DNA of 64,000 nt from an uncultured Microbacterium sp. Lineage in GTDB: Bacteria; Actinomycetota; Actinomycetes; Actinomycetales; Microbacteriaceae. The position numbers were made by a program, and so were the translations under genes. The notes under the pieces are model-generated. The model searched no databases, was not told the DNA's origin, and was given only the letters and a program-made list of their open reading frames with translations. The first letter of the stretch is position 1. Each line of letters starts with the position of its first letter. Below, one piece after another: positions 31,311 to 40,644 of this stretch. Location of the stretch: assembly GCF_945952435.1 (NCBI RefSeq), contig NZ_CAMFHZ010000006.1, positions 19,183 to 83,182 of the forward strand, given 5' to 3'.

Positions 31311-31361
31311 GATACGACGACGACCGGGCAGTCCCACGGGGCGCCCGGTCGTCATCGTATC
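31311..31361. terminator. Strong bidirectional terminator
   Basis: 19-base arms (31311-31329 and 31343-31361) pair with one mismatch around a 13-base loop. It fills almost all of the 58-base gap between rmlC and the converging 1149-residue gene. Confidence 0.85.
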
Positions 31362-31366
31362 TCGGC

Positions 31367-34300
31367 TCAGCGCAAGGCACCATCGGCGAGGACGATAATC
31401 CCCCGCGGGACGCCATAGGTCGCACTGATCCATGCTTGATCCGCATCGCTGACCGGAGTCAGCCCGCCCGAGGCCAGGTACACCTGGGTGGCGCTCGCCT
31501 CGCGGACGAAACGCGCCCCCGTCCCGGACGCTCCCACCGGGAGGGCCGAGATCACATCGGCGTCGACGTCACCGAACGCCAGACCGCCGTAGTTCCCGGC
31601 GCTCACCGGCACCCACCCCTGAGTGGAAAGGACATAGACGGCTCCCGAGTAGGCGGCCCTGACGGGAAGCGTGCCGGTGGACGCCAGCTTGGCGAAGGAC
31701 TCGTCAGAGAGGGGCTTCGTGGCGGCCTTGATCACATCGACTTGCGCGGGCGCGGGGATGTCGAGGACGCGGGCGATCCGGGTGACGACGCGCATGGTCC
31801 CGGCAGAATTTCGATAGAAGCCGGGAGCGATCACAGGCTCCCCGATCGGCAGTCCCGCAAGGAGCGCGTCGGACACGGCCGTGGAGCTGGAGCCGATGCC
31901 GTAGGCGGCCAGGATCGAGGGATCCGGCACCTCTCGCCGCTGCCCGTTCTGAATCAGCCAGGGGTTGGCTCCGCTGCCGCGGACGAGGACGGAGATCGAT
32001 CCGGCGTCACGCATCCCGAGGACCGTGGCGTCAGCATTCGGAATGGTCGCACAGTCCTTCCCGAACGCCGCCACATCGGTGCAGCTGCCCATCCGGTAGA
32101 AGGCCGAACCATCCGAGATCATCAACCGCGCATCGTTCGACTTCCACACCACGCCCGGGCTGAGGGAAAGGCCTTGCAAGGTGCCGTCCGCGAGCACCCA
32201 GAGCGTGGGCGACAAACCGAAATACGTGGAGGCCCACGCCCGAGCGGCATCGTTGACGATGATCTGCGGTGATCCACCGGAGATCAAGAAGGTCTGGCCT
32301 GACGACCTTTCGCGAACGAAATGCGGTCGCCCGTCGGAACCCGCGAGCGGAACGCCCAACCAGGCGTTCGGATCAGCCGCGGTGAAGAACTTCATCCCGC
32401 CGTACTGGGCCGGATCCACGTGAAGCCAACCCTGCTGCGTCAGCACCAACGCACGATTGTCGCTGACGATCCGTGTCGAGAGATCGCCCCGGGGAGCAAC
32501 GGTCGCGAGGCTCGCCACCGTCAGACGCTTCATGAGCTTCGTGACCACGTCGACGCGCGCGTTCTGACCAACGCGATACGCACCAGCGGGATTGATGAGC
32601 AGGACGCTGTCCCCGCCATCGGTGTATACACCCGAGCCGAGCACAGGGGCGCCCACTCCCAAGGTCTCAGCGAGGGCGGCGGACACGGTCGTCGTAGCGC
32701 CGCTGATCCCGTACGGCGCGAGGATCGCGGTGTCGACAACCTCACGGCGCTTGCCTGCTTGGATCAGCCACGTCGTGCCGGTGGACTGACGGATCAGCAT
32801 CTCCAGTGTGCCGCGATTGGAGGACTGGTCCAGCTCCGACGCCGACAAGGTCGGGAGCTTCGCACAGTCGCCACCCCAGTCCGAGACCTGAGTGCAGGAG
32901 CGGAACCGGTAGCGGCTCTGACCGTCGAGGAGATAGGCCGTGCCGTCCGCGCCGCGGACCATCCGCTGAGCCGGCGCTGCCACACCGCCCAACGCTGTGT
33001 CGGCGACGACGCGCACAACCGGGCTCACGCCGAAATTGGCTGTGATCCAGCGTTGCTGATCAGCATTGACCTGCTGCATCGTCCCGCCCGAGACGAGGAA
33101 GACCTGCAGGCCCGATTGCTCGCGCACGAAGTGGGGACCGGACACGGCCCCGGACGTGGGCAGACCTGTGATCGACCCTGCGGGAAGATCCGTGAAGGGG
33201 ACCGTCGAACCGTAGGCGTCGACCCCCATCCAGCCGTCCACTCCGAGCAGCGAGGTCTGGGTGCCCGTGCGCACCGCGAGCGGCAATGCGCCGCCCTTGC
33301 GGAGCCGCGCAATCGATTCAGCGGTGAGGCGCTTGGCCGACGAGACAAATCCAGGGACCTGCCCCTGCGAAGACACCGAGTAGGCGAGACCGTTCTGAAG
33401 CAGAGCCGTCATCGCTCCCGTCGAATCCGAGTAGATGCCGGCGGCCAGCACGGGATCGCCCAGCTTGTACTCAGCGGCCATCGCATCGGCGATCGCGCTG
33501 ACTCCCGTCGACATGCCGAACTGTGCGAGCAGCGAACGGTCGGCGATCTCCCGACGTGCTCCTCCTTGGATCAGCCAGGATGATCCAAGAGCGGAGGCCG
33601 TCGGCTGCAGAGTCCCCGCCTCGGGATAGACGTTCACCTGCACCTGCGCCACCAGCGGCAGAGAACCGCAGGTCCATCCGTAGTCCGCGGCGAGTGAGCA
33701 GGACGGCACCCAGAAGCGGCGGCCGCTGTCGAGGAGATAGACATGGCCCGCATCGGTGCGCACGGCTCGGGGTGCGACCCCACCGTCCGAATACTTCGCG
33801 AGATCGGCGGAACTGACCGACCTCTTACCGGAGATCCAGGTGAACTGCGCGGCGCGCTCGTTGCTGGGGAAGAGGTACTTGACGGTTCCGGAGACGAGGT
33901 AGATCTTGCCGGTCGACGAATCCTGAAGGACTTGGCCGACGATCGAGGGTCCGGACGTCTGCGTCGAACCGAACCAGTCGGTGAAGTAGTTGTAGAAGTT
34001 TCGATTGCCGTAGGCCGAGCAGCCGTCGCCTTCTCCGTAGCCCGCCGCCATTGCCGCCGCATTCGGCTGGTACGGCGTGTAGTAGTAGAGCGCCGCCGTC
34101 GCGGCGTTGGAGATGAAGACCGGTGAAGAACCACATGCGCGATTCGGGTTGAAGAGGATGTTCCAGAAGTTCCCCGGCGCGTACCAGGTGAAGTAACGAC
34201 CTTCCATGTAGATCTTCATCTGCCGGGCAGCGCCGTAGATCTGGAAGAAGAAGCCCACATAGTCCGGATTGCAGGCGGCATCGTCAGGACATCCCTGCCC

Positions 34301-34816
34301 CAGAGCCGCGTCATACCTCCAACTGCTCGGCCAGGTGTGGGTCACCAGGCCCTGCTCCTTCTGCAGCATGACGACAAGAACCTGCGGGTTGATTCCGCAC
34401 GACTGCGCGGAGCGCGCGATGATCGTCGCCGCCGACTCTCCGCCCACGCCGGAATAGCCATTGCAGTAGCGGTCGGCAGGTCGGTCCACCGTGTTCTGCC
34501 GGAAGTCCTTCAAACACGTATACCCCGACTGACACGAACTGACCTTGCTGTTGAAAAAGGCCTGGATCTGGTCCGCCGACATCGTGGAACTGTTCGTGAA
34601 CACCGCATCGCTCATGATGTTGCCAGGATTGAATCCGCTCAACGTGGCAGGACGGATCCCCGCTTGCGCCGAGGCGGGCGCAACGGCAGACGCCGATGAC
34701 GAAGCCGCCGTCAATGGCACGAGAAGACCGACCAGCAGCGCCATAGCCGCAAACGCGCTGGTCACAAAACGATAGGCCGTTCGCGCGCGCGCAGAGCTTC
34801 CGCCGGGTCCGTGCAT
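31367..34816 (-). CDS. Secreted protein with muramidase-like N-terminal domain and three tandem 270-residue modules
   Basis: 1149 residues. A signal peptide is clear: basic Arg-rich start, hydrophobic core FAAMALLVGLLVPLTAA, cleavage expected near ASA-QA (about 50). Residues 55-285 form a first domain with INPQVLVVMLQKEQGLVTHT (Glu154 could be catalytic, as in lysozyme-like enzymes) and ATAALYYYTPYQPNAAAM; six cysteines lie there. From about 346 three modules repeat: WLIQ at 414, 683, 953; FVRE at 563, 833, 1103; a paired C-x(9)-C at 373-383, 641-651, 911-921. No LPXTG or C-terminal helix is seen. ATG at 34816. The role (wall turnover or adhesion) is inference. Confidence 0.85.
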   Translation of the reverse strand: MHGPGGSSARARTAYRFVTSAFAAMALLVGLLVPLTAASSSASAVAPASAQAGIRPATLSGFNPGNIMSDAVFTNSSTMSADQIQAFFNSKVSSCQSGYTCLKDFRQNTVDRPADRYCNGYSGVGGESAATIIARSAQSCGINPQVLVVMLQKEQGLVTHTWPSSWRYDAALGQGCPDDAACNPDYVGFFFQIYGAARQMKIYMEGRYFTWYAPGNFWNILFNPNRACGSSPVFISNAATAALYYYTPYQPNAAAMAAGYGEGDGCSAYGNRNFYNYFTDWFGSTQTSGPSIVGQVLQDSSTGKIYLVSGTVKYLFPSNERAAQFTWISGKRSVSSADLAKYSDGGVAPRAVRTDAGHVYLLDSGRRFWVPSCSLAADYGWTCGSLPLVAQVQVNVYPEAGTLQPTASALGSSWLIQGGARREIADRSLLAQFGMSTGVSAIADAMAAEYKLGDPVLAAGIYSDSTGAMTALLQNGLAYSVSSQGQVPGFVSSAKRLTAESIARLRKGGALPLAVRTGTQTSLLGVDGWMGVDAYGSTVPFTDLPAGSITGLPTSGAVSGPHFVREQSGLQVFLVSGGTMQQVNADQQRWITANFGVSPVVRVVADTALGGVAAPAQRMVRGADGTAYLLDGQSRYRFRSCTQVSDWGGDCAKLPTLSASELDQSSNRGTLEMLIRQSTGTTWLIQAGKRREVVDTAILAPYGISGATTTVSAALAETLGVGAPVLGSGVYTDGGDSVLLINPAGAYRVGQNARVDVVTKLMKRLTVASLATVAPRGDLSTRIVSDNRALVLTQQGWLHVDPAQYGGMKFFTAADPNAWLGVPLAGSDGRPHFVRERSSGQTFLISGGSPQIIVNDAARAWASTYFGLSPTLWVLADGTLQGLSLSPGVVWKSNDARLMISDGSAFYRMGSCTDVAAFGKDCATIPNADATVLGMRDAGSISVLVRGSGANPWLIQNGQRREVPDPSILAAYGIGSSSTAVSDALLAGLPIGEPVIAPGFYRNSAGTMRVVTRIARVLDIPAPAQVDVIKAATKPLSDESFAKLASTGTLPVRAAYSGAVYVLSTQGWVPVSAGNYGGLAFGDVDADVISALPVGASGTGARFVREASATQVYLASGGLTPVSDADQAWISATYGVPRGIIVLADGALR
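31370..33781 (-). repeat. Three tandem coding modules of about 270 codons
   Basis: The modules occupy residues of about 346-610, 611-881 and 882-1149 of the secreted protein. Anchor motifs (W-L-I-Q, F-V-R-E, paired cysteines, ADGxL-type end) recur with a spacing of 268-270 residues. The copies are diverged rather than near-identical, so this is an old duplication. Confidence 0.85.
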
Positions 34817-34862
34817 GTGACCAGTGTGGCGGAAGTGGCAAGATATCGCCAGCGCAACAAGA

Positions 34863-35936
34863 TCACAAGTCCGCGTGCAGAGCCCACACCCGCTCGGCGG
34901 CGCCCTCCCAGGAGTACGCACGCGACCGATCCGCGGCAAGCACCGAGAGCCGACGAGCGCCCTCCCCCGCGGCCTGCTGCACCGCTTCGGCGTAGCCGTC
35001 GGGCTCGACGAGCAGCCCCCCGTCCGCGAGCACATCCGCGTGAACCCCACCGTTCCGGGCGATCACGGGTACACCCAAGGCGAGCGCTTCGACGAGCCGC
35101 CAGGGCCAGGCCGGCGCGGGATCCGACGCGACGAACCCGAGGGCACCGCCGAGCAGCGCGGCCCGGTCCTCCGCGTCCCGGCGGGAGAGCACGTGCACGC
35201 GCGGCGCGTCGAGACCGGCCGCGACGGCTCGTTCGGCGATGGACGGGGCCGCGTCGTCCGCGGCATCCAGCACGAACGCGTCGGCGTCGGCGGCGACCGC
35301 TGCGGCGAACACGGGCTCGAGCGTCTCGGCCCTTCCCGTCGCGACGAGGTAGCGGGCGGGTGCGCCGAGCGCCACCCGCCGTTCCGACGCGTCGTGCGGG
35401 ATCGCGAAACCGGGGGCGACCGCACCGGGGATCACGCGGATCCGATCGCGGAGCTTGACCAGGCCGCCCAGGCGCTCCGCCATCTCGTGCGTGGGCACGA
35501 CCACGGCGTCGGCGTACTTGACGGCGCGCTTCATCATCGCCCTCTGCCAGAGCACGCCGGCCCGCGGGAGCTGTTCCGGCGCGGTCCAGGGGCGCAGATC
35601 CCACACCGTGGCGACGGTCTGGTCGTAGTCGTTGACTTTGTCGTGCTTGGTGAGCGGCGCGAAGAGCGAGGGGGCGTGGATCATGCCCCCTCCGACCCCG
35701 GCGACGACGCCGAGCTGCCAGGCGGCGCCGAGCTCGCGACGCCCGAGAGCCAGTCGGCGCAGCGTGTCCGCGCCGGCTGGAGGCTCGCTCTCGGCTCCCG
35801 CGGGCACGATCGCCTCGATCGTGCACCGCTGCGGGGCCGTGGCCCCGAGCCCGTGGAGCAGCCCTCGCGCCGCATCGGCCTGATCGGGGTCGACGACGTC
35901 CTTCGCCTGATCGATCACGACACGCAGCACAGCCAT
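34863..35936 (-). CDS. Glycosyltransferase family 4-like protein
   Basis: 357 residues with a degenerate GT-B fold. MIHAPSLFAPL and TVATVWDLRPWTAPEQL (N-lobe), VPTHEMAERLGG, IRVIPGAVAPGF and YLVATGRAETLEPVFAAA (C-lobe start), and WRLVEALALGVPVIAR in place of E-G-F-G-L-x-x-x-E-A-M-A. The last motif keeps the conserved E-A-x-A-x-G. No membrane segment. It is read from its own leaderless promoter (TAGGCT, six bases, ATG). Position between the wall-type protein and LCP suggests action on a surface polymer; donor unknown. Confidence 0.75.
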   Translation of the reverse strand: MAVLRVVIDQAKDVVDPDQADAARGLLHGLGATAPQRCTIEAIVPAGAESEPPAGADTLRRLALGRRELGAAWQLGVVAGVGGGMIHAPSLFAPLTKHDKVNDYDQTVATVWDLRPWTAPEQLPRAGVLWQRAMMKRAVKYADAVVVPTHEMAERLGGLVKLRDRIRVIPGAVAPGFAIPHDASERRVALGAPARYLVATGRAETLEPVFAAAVAADADAFVLDAADDAAPSIAERAVAAGLDAPRVHVLSRRDAEDRAALLGGALGFVASDPAPAWPWRLVEALALGVPVIARNGGVHADVLADGGLLVEPDGYAEAVQQAAGEGARRLSVLAADRSRAYSWEGAAERVWALHADL

Positions 35937-35942
35937 GCGAGA

Positions 35943-35948
35943 AGCCTA
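35943..35948 (-). promoter_or_regulatory. Leaderless promoter -10 (TAGGCT) of the GT at 34863-35936
   Basis: Minus strand TAGGCT, six bases (TCTCGC), ATG at 35936. Confidence 0.65.
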
Positions 35949-36022
35949 TTCGGCGCTCCCCGGGAGTCCTCTGAGGCGCTCCGGCAGCACACGGGACCGT
36001 CGTGCCGGGTGACCGGCCGGAC

Positions 36023-37483
36023 TCAGTTCGTGGGCGTCGGCGAGGGCTCGGGATGCAGCGCTGCCTTCACCATCGCGTGGATCTGATTCCAGTCGGGGTT
36101 GAACTCGTCCACCCCGCCCTCCGGGGTGAGCTCGATCGTCTGCACGGGGTGCTGCTTCGCCTTCATCATCAGTTCGACGAACTCGGGCAGCTTGTCCTGC
36201 GGGATGTCCGTGTCGACCAGCTCCGTCCCCGCCTGGGCGAGCTCGGTGAAGTGCGTGAGGACGTTCTGCGGCGTGAACTGCTTGAGGATCGCCTCCTGCA
36301 GCTCGCGCTGACGACGCATCCGGTCGAAGTCGCTCGTCGTGTACCGGGAGCGGGCGTACCACTGCGCGGTGTCGCCGTTCATGTGCTGCTTGCCCGGTTC
36401 GATCCAGCCGATCGCCCAGGAGTCGACGTCGTCCGCACCGGATCCGGGAGGCGGACCGCCCTCGGGCAGGCGCTCCTTCACGTCGATGTCGACGCCGCCG
36501 AGCGCGTCGATGAGCTGCGCGAAGTGGTTCATGTCGAGGAAGACGTAGTACGGGACCTTGATCCCGAGGACGCCCTCGGCCGCATCCCTGGTCGCCTCGA
36601 TTGACGGAGCCCAGGGGTGGCCCTTCACCTCGGGGTAGTACGGCTTGCCCGTATGACAGGTCTGCACGGCGTTGGTGAGCTGGTTGATCCCGCTCCCCCA
36701 CCCGCAGTCGTCGTCGGCGTGCGCCTCGAAGCCGTTCGGATACGCGTCGTGCATCGGCCCGGCCGAGAACGGGACGTTCGGCATGTCGCGAGGGATGCCG
36801 AAGATCGTGACCTTGCCGGTCTCCGCGTTCACCGAGACGACCGAGATGCTGTCGAAGCGCATCGAGTCTCGCCCGTCGCCGCTGTCCGCACCCAGCAGCA
36901 TGACGTTGTAGTAGCCGTCGCTCGGCGGCAGGCTCGGCCCGCCCGAGCCGAAAAGGGTGCTGATCGCGTTGCGGCTGGATCCGGCGATGTTCGCGGCGGA
37001 CGCCGCCCCGCTGCCGCAGAGGGCGAGCACGAGCACCGCGACGAGCGGGATCGCGATCTTGGCGTAGTTCTTGGCGCGCACGAGCCGCACGAGCCGGAGG
37101 GTGTCGAAGGTCAGCACGATCCACAGCACGACGTAAGCGCCGCAGAGCACCTGGACGAGCGTGAGCACCAGCCACGACACCCAGCCGCCGCCGATCGTCA
37201 GCCACAGCAGCGCGGGTCGCCAGAGCAGCCCCAGCAGCACGGCGAACACGACGAGCGCCCACATCGTGAGCGTCGCGCCGAGACCGAACCGGCCGAGCCG
37301 CCGATTGCCCGCGAGCACCTGCGCGGATCCGGGGATGAGCACGTTGAGAACGACGAGCCACCACCCGCGGCGGGTCATGTGCGTGGGGTTCGAGAAGTCG
37401 GGATCGCGCATCGGCCGGGACCGGACGAGCGAGCGCGCAGAGCCGGATCCGCGCGCGGGCGGCTTCGCCAGCACCTGGCTCAC
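36023..37483 (-). CDS. LytR-CpsA-Psr (LCP) family cell-wall glycopolymer ligase
   Basis: 486 residues. The cytoplasmic N terminus is followed by four hydrophobic segments (the last about 155-175), then the LCP domain outside. Key motifs: [33 protein letters not shown] (conserved Arg of the phosphate site), [20 protein letters not shown] and [23 protein letters not shown] enzymes move lipid-linked teichoic or other glycopolymers to peptidoglycan, so this is the probable attachment enzyme for polymers from the adjacent locus. The GTG at 37483 overlaps the purE stop (GTGA), giving a start reading [12 protein letters not shown] further in is possible. Confidence 0.92.
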   Translation of the reverse strand: MSQVLAKPPARGSGSARSLVRSRPMRDPDFSNPTHMTRRGWWLVVLNVLIPGSAQVLAGNRRLGRFGLGATLTMWALVVFAVLLGLLWRPALLWLTIGGGWVSWLVLTLVQVLCGAYVVLWIVLTFDTLRLVRLVRAKNYAKIAIPLVAVLVLALCGSGAASAANIAGSSRNAISTLFGSGGPSLPPSDGYYNVMLLGADSGDGRDSMRFDSISVVSVNAETGKVTIFGIPRDMPNVPFSAGPMHDAYPNGFEAHADDDCGWGSGINQLTNAVQTCHTGKPYYPEVKGHPWAPSIEATRDAAEGVLGIKVPYYVFLDMNHFAQLIDALGGVDIDVKERLPEGGPPPGSGADDVDSWAIGWIEPGKQHMNGDTAQWYARSRYTTSDFDRMRRQRELQEAILKQFTPQNVLTHFTELAQAGTELVDTDIPQDKLPEFVELMMKAKQHPVQTIELTPEGGVDEFNPDWNQIHAMVKAALHPEPSPTPTN

Positions 37484-37995
37484 AGGCTGTCCTTGAGGCG
37501 ACGGTTCTTCTCCTCGACCTGGGCTTCCAGGTCCCGCGCGTAGGCCTCGACGCGGTCGGCGAGCGCCGGATCCGCGGTGCCGAGGATCCGCGCGGCGAGG
37601 ATCCCCGCGTTGCGCGCGCCGCCGATCGAGACGGTCGCGACGGGGATCCCTGCGGGCATCTGCACGATCGACAGCAGCGAGTCCATGCCGTCGAGGTACG
37701 CGAGCGGCACGGGGACCCCGATCACGGGAAGCGCCGTGACGGACGCCAGCATGCCGGGAAGATGCGCCGCTCCCCCGGCGCCGGCGATGATCGCCTTGAG
37801 ACCTCGTCCACGCGCCTCGGTGCCGTAGCGGTGCAGCTTCTCCGGCGTGCGGTGGGCGGAGACGACCTCCACCTCGTGCGGGATCCCGAACTCGCTCAGC
37901 GCCTGAGAGGCGTCGCTGAGAACGCGCCAGTCGGAGTCGGAGCCCATCACGACCCCGACGAGAGGCGCGGCCGAAGAATGTAGAGTCCCAGTCAC
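37480..37995 (-). CDS. purE: N5-carboxyaminoimidazole ribonucleotide mutase
   Basis: 171 residues. [33 protein letters not shown] and [18 protein letters not shown] are the invariant PurE motifs. It interconverts N5-CAIR and CAIR in purine synthesis, together with PurK encoded just upstream. The GTG at 37995 is set by a TACTCT box seven bases before it, so it has its own leaderless promoter in the 80-base gap after purK. It is followed by the LCP gene with a four-base overlap, a common actinobacterial neighbourhood. Confidence 0.97.
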   Translation of the reverse strand: MTGTLHSSAAPLVGVVMGSDSDWRVLSDASQALSEFGIPHEVEVVSAHRTPEKLHRYGTEARGRGLKAIIAGAGGAAHLPGMLASVTALPVIGVPVPLAYLDGMDSLLSIVQMPAGIPVATVSIGGARNAGILAARILGTADPALADRVEAYARDLEAQVEEKNRRLKDSL

Positions 37996-38002
37996 GCGTC
38001 CC

Positions 38003-38008
38003 AGAGTA
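38003..38008 (-). promoter_or_regulatory. Leaderless promoter -10 (TACTCT) of purE-LCP
   Basis: Minus-strand TACTCT, seven bases, GTG at 37995. Confidence 0.65.
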
Positions 38009-38075
38009 AGCGCGAGTTCTGGGAGAACCCGGCGCACACTCCGTCTCTCCGCAGCAAAGCGTCCGGCGGGAGCGC

Positions 38076-39200
38076 TCAGTCGAAGGCGGCTGCAGCGGCA
38101 CGCGCGTCCGCGCGCACCGCATCGAGCTCTGCCCCTGAGACGTTCACGTGACCCACCTTGCGGCCGGGGCGCGGGGCCTTGCCGTAGGTGTGCACCTTCG
38201 CGCGCGGGCTCGCGGCGAGCGCGGCGGGGACGCGGTCGAGCATGCCCGCGTCGGCGGGACCGCCGAGCACGTTCACCATGACGGACCAGGGGGCGATCGG
38301 TGCGGCGCCGCCGAGCGGCAGATCGGCGACGGCGCGGAGATGCTGCTCGAACTGGCCGGTCACGGCACCGTCCTGGCTCCAGTGGCCGCTGTTGTGCGGG
38401 CGCATCGCGAGCTCGTTGACGAGGATCCGACCGTCGGCCGTCTGGAACAGCTCGACCGCGAACATGCCGGTCACGCCCAGTCCGTCCGCGATCTCGCGGC
38501 CGATGCGCTCCGCCTCCGCCGCCTGCGCCGCGTCCACCCCGGGGGCCGGCGCCGTCACCTCGGCGCACACGCCGTCGCGCTGCACGGTCTCGACCACCGG
38601 GTAAGCGACGCTCTCGCCGTTCGGCCGCCGGGCGATCTGCTGAGCGAGCTCACGGACGAAGGGCACGAGCTCCTCCGCGAGCAGGGCGTCGCCCTCGTCG
38701 AGGCCCGCGAACCAGTCGGCCGCCTCGTCCGCCCGGGAGACGACGCGCACCCCTTTGCCGTCGTAGCCGCCGCGCGGGGTCTTCACCACGCCCCGGCCGC
38801 CGTGCGCGTCGAGGAAGGCCTGCAGCTCGTCCGGTCCGGCGACCCTGGCCCAGTCCGGCTGGGGCGCTCCGAGCTCCGCGAGCCGGGCGCGCATGTCGAG
38901 CTTGTCCTGCGCGAAGCGCAGCGCATCCGGGCCGGGATGCACCGCCACCCCTTCCGCGACGAGGGCGCGCAGCACGTCCTGCGGGACGTGCTCGTGGTCG
39001 AACGTGACGACGTCGACGTCCGCGGCGAAACGGCGCACGGTGTCGAGATCGCGATAGTCGCCGACCTCGGTCGCGGCGAGCTGCGCCGACATGCCCTCGT
39101 CCTCGGCGAGCACGCGGATGTCGATCCCCAGCTCGACCGCCGGGGCGATCATCATCCGCGCCAGCTGTCCTCCGCCGACCACACCCACACGCAACGCCAT
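38076..39200 (-). CDS. purK: N5-carboxyaminoimidazole ribonucleotide synthase
   Basis: 374 residues, ATP-grasp. [14 protein letters not shown] is the N-terminal signature; [27 protein letters not shown] (ATP-binding loop), [20 protein letters not shown] and [12 protein letters not shown] complete PurK. It converts AIR, bicarbonate and ATP to N5-CAIR for PurE. The ATG at 39200 has GGAG six bases upstream; a second in-frame ATG seven codons further upstream lacks a site. Divergence or coupling with neighbours is not seen: 100 bases separate it from the PH-domain gene. Confidence 0.97.
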   Translation of the reverse strand: MALRVGVVGGGQLARMMIAPAVELGIDIRVLAEDEGMSAQLAATEVGDYRDLDTVRRFAADVDVVTFDHEHVPQDVLRALVAEGVAVHPGPDALRFAQDKLDMRARLAELGAPQPDWARVAGPDELQAFLDAHGGRGVVKTPRGGYDGKGVRVVSRADEAADWFAGLDEGDALLAEELVPFVRELAQQIARRPNGESVAYPVVETVQRDGVCAEVTAPAPGVDAAQAAEAERIGREIADGLGVTGMFAVELFQTADGRILVNELAMRPHNSGHWSQDGAVTGQFEQHLRAVADLPLGGAAPIAPWSVMVNVLGGPADAGMLDRVPAALAASPRAKVHTYGKAPRPGRKVGHVNVSGAELDAVRADARAAAAAFD

Positions 39201-39300
39201 CGGATCTCCGTTCCTCGGCATCCATTGTTCCGCATCCGCACCGCGCCGCCGTCCGTGGTCGAGCGAGGGCGTGCTCCGGGGGCGTCCGTCGGGGCGGTCG

Positions 39301-39852
39301 TCAGTCGGCGTAGGGGTTCTGCGCGGACTGCGCGTCACGATGCGCCAGGATCTGCCCGACCTCGATCTGATCGGCGAGGGTCTCCTGCACGAGCACGACG
39401 TTCGGCACGTCGCGGAGGCGGAGCGGGGCGTCCACGCCGTTGGACAGCAGGATCGTCCCTGCGCCGACCGAACGCTGCAGGGGTCCGCGCCGCACGGTGA
39501 TCGTGTAGCCCCTGGCGTGCGACATCTCCGTGCTGCGCCGCGATCCGATCCCATCGCGCACGATGACCCGCCGGGTCGTGATCGTGTACCGGCGCGAGAG
39601 CCAGACCAGATACGGCACGACGACGAGGAGCAGCACGATCGCGCCCGCGGCCGCCCAGAGCATCCAGTCCGCGAACGGCTTCGGGAGGTTCTTCGTGAGA
39701 TACCCCGTGGCGCCGGCGACGACGACGAGCACGAGCGCGGACCAGAACAGGTGGCGCGCATGCGGATGGAATCGCGCGATCAGGCGCTCCTCCGCGGGCG
39801 CGCCGGGCGGCGGCATCGACGGCCGGCCTCCGAGTCCCACGGGTTGCGTCAC
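39301..39852 (-). CDS. PH-domain (DUF304/bPH2) membrane protein
   Basis: 183 residues. Two helices (LFWSALVLVVVAGATGYL and ADWMLWAAAGAIVLLLVVV) are followed by a bacterial PH domain with RRYTITTRRVIVRDGIGS and LRDVPNVVLVQETLADQI. Such proteins commonly lie next to purK in actinobacteria; their ligand is unknown. The GTG at 39852 lies six bases after CACAAT, a relaxed -10 form, and no ribosome binding site is visible, so it may be leaderless. Confidence 0.85.
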   Translation of the reverse strand: MTQPVGLGGRPSMPPPGAPAEERLIARFHPHARHLFWSALVLVVVAGATGYLTKNLPKPFADWMLWAAAGAIVLLLVVVPYLVWLSRRYTITTRRVIVRDGIGSRRSTEMSHARGYTITVRRGPLQRSVGAGTILLSNGVDAPLRLRDVPNVVLVQETLADQIEVGQILAHRDAQSAQNPYAD

Positions 39853-39924
39853 GCGTCCATTGTGACAAGAGGACCCCGGATCCGTCGGAGGATCGCGCGG
39901 GTGTGTCCGCGTGCGACGGCGGCG

Positions 39925-40593
39925 TCAGACGACGAGGGCGATCGCGATCCCGTCCCACCCCTTGACCCCGACGGTCTGCAGGGCCGTGGCGTCGAACCGC
40001 GGATCGCGGCCCAGCATCTCCAGCCCTTCGCGGGTGCCGCGCACCTTCGGGTCCTCGGAGTCGGCGTGGACGATCTCGCCGTCCCGGCCGATATTGTCGA
40101 CCACGACGACGGTGCCGCGGCGCCCCAGGCGGGCGGCCCAGTCCAGGTAGAGGGTGTTGGACTCCTTGTCCGCGTCGATGAAGACGAGGTCGAAGGGCTC
40201 GCCCCCGTCGAGGATCGGGAGCACCTCGGCGGCGCGCCCGATGCGGATCTCGACGCGCTCTCCCACACCAGCGGCGTCGAGGTTCGCTCGGGCCACGGCG
40301 GCGTTGTCGGGCTCCGCCTCGATCGTGACGACCGTGCCGCCCTCTCCCACGGCGCGGGCCAGCCAGATCGTCGAGTAGCCGCCGAGGGTGCCGATCTCGA
40401 GGATCCTGCGCGCCCCCGAGATCCGTACGAGCAGGTCGAGCAGCTTTCCGCCGACCGGGGCGACCTCGATCGCAGGCAGTCCGGCCGCGGCCTGCGCCGC
40501 GAGCGCGGCCTCGAGCGCGGGATCGTGCCCGACGAGGGTCTCGGCGAGGAATTCGTCTGCGGCGCGCCAGTTCGCGCGGGTGGAATCGGCCAT
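39925..40593 (-). CDS. SAM-dependent O-methyltransferase (class I, metal-dependent type)
   Basis: 222 residues. GARRILEIGTLGGYSTIWLA (SAM motif I; the usual first Gly region), VVTIEAEPDNAAVARANL, DLVFIDADKESNTLYLD (metal-binding D-x-D) and VVVVDNIGRDGEIV follow the catechol-type O-methyltransferase pattern. Cytoplasmic. The substrate is not deducible from the neighbourhood. The ATG at 40593 lies six bases after CAAGCT; no ribosome binding site. Confidence 0.9.
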   Translation of the reverse strand: MADSTRANWRAADEFLAETLVGHDPALEAALAAQAAAGLPAIEVAPVGGKLLDLLVRISGARRILEIGTLGGYSTIWLARAVGEGGTVVTIEAEPDNAAVARANLDAAGVGERVEIRIGRAAEVLPILDGGEPFDLVFIDADKESNTLYLDWAARLGRRGTVVVVDNIGRDGEIVHADSEDPKVRGTREGLEMLGRDPRFDATALQTVGVKGWDGIAIALVV

Positions 40594-40644
40594 GACGTCA
40601 GCTTGCTCGAACCCCGCAGCCGGGGGCAAGGACCGGCGCGCGGA

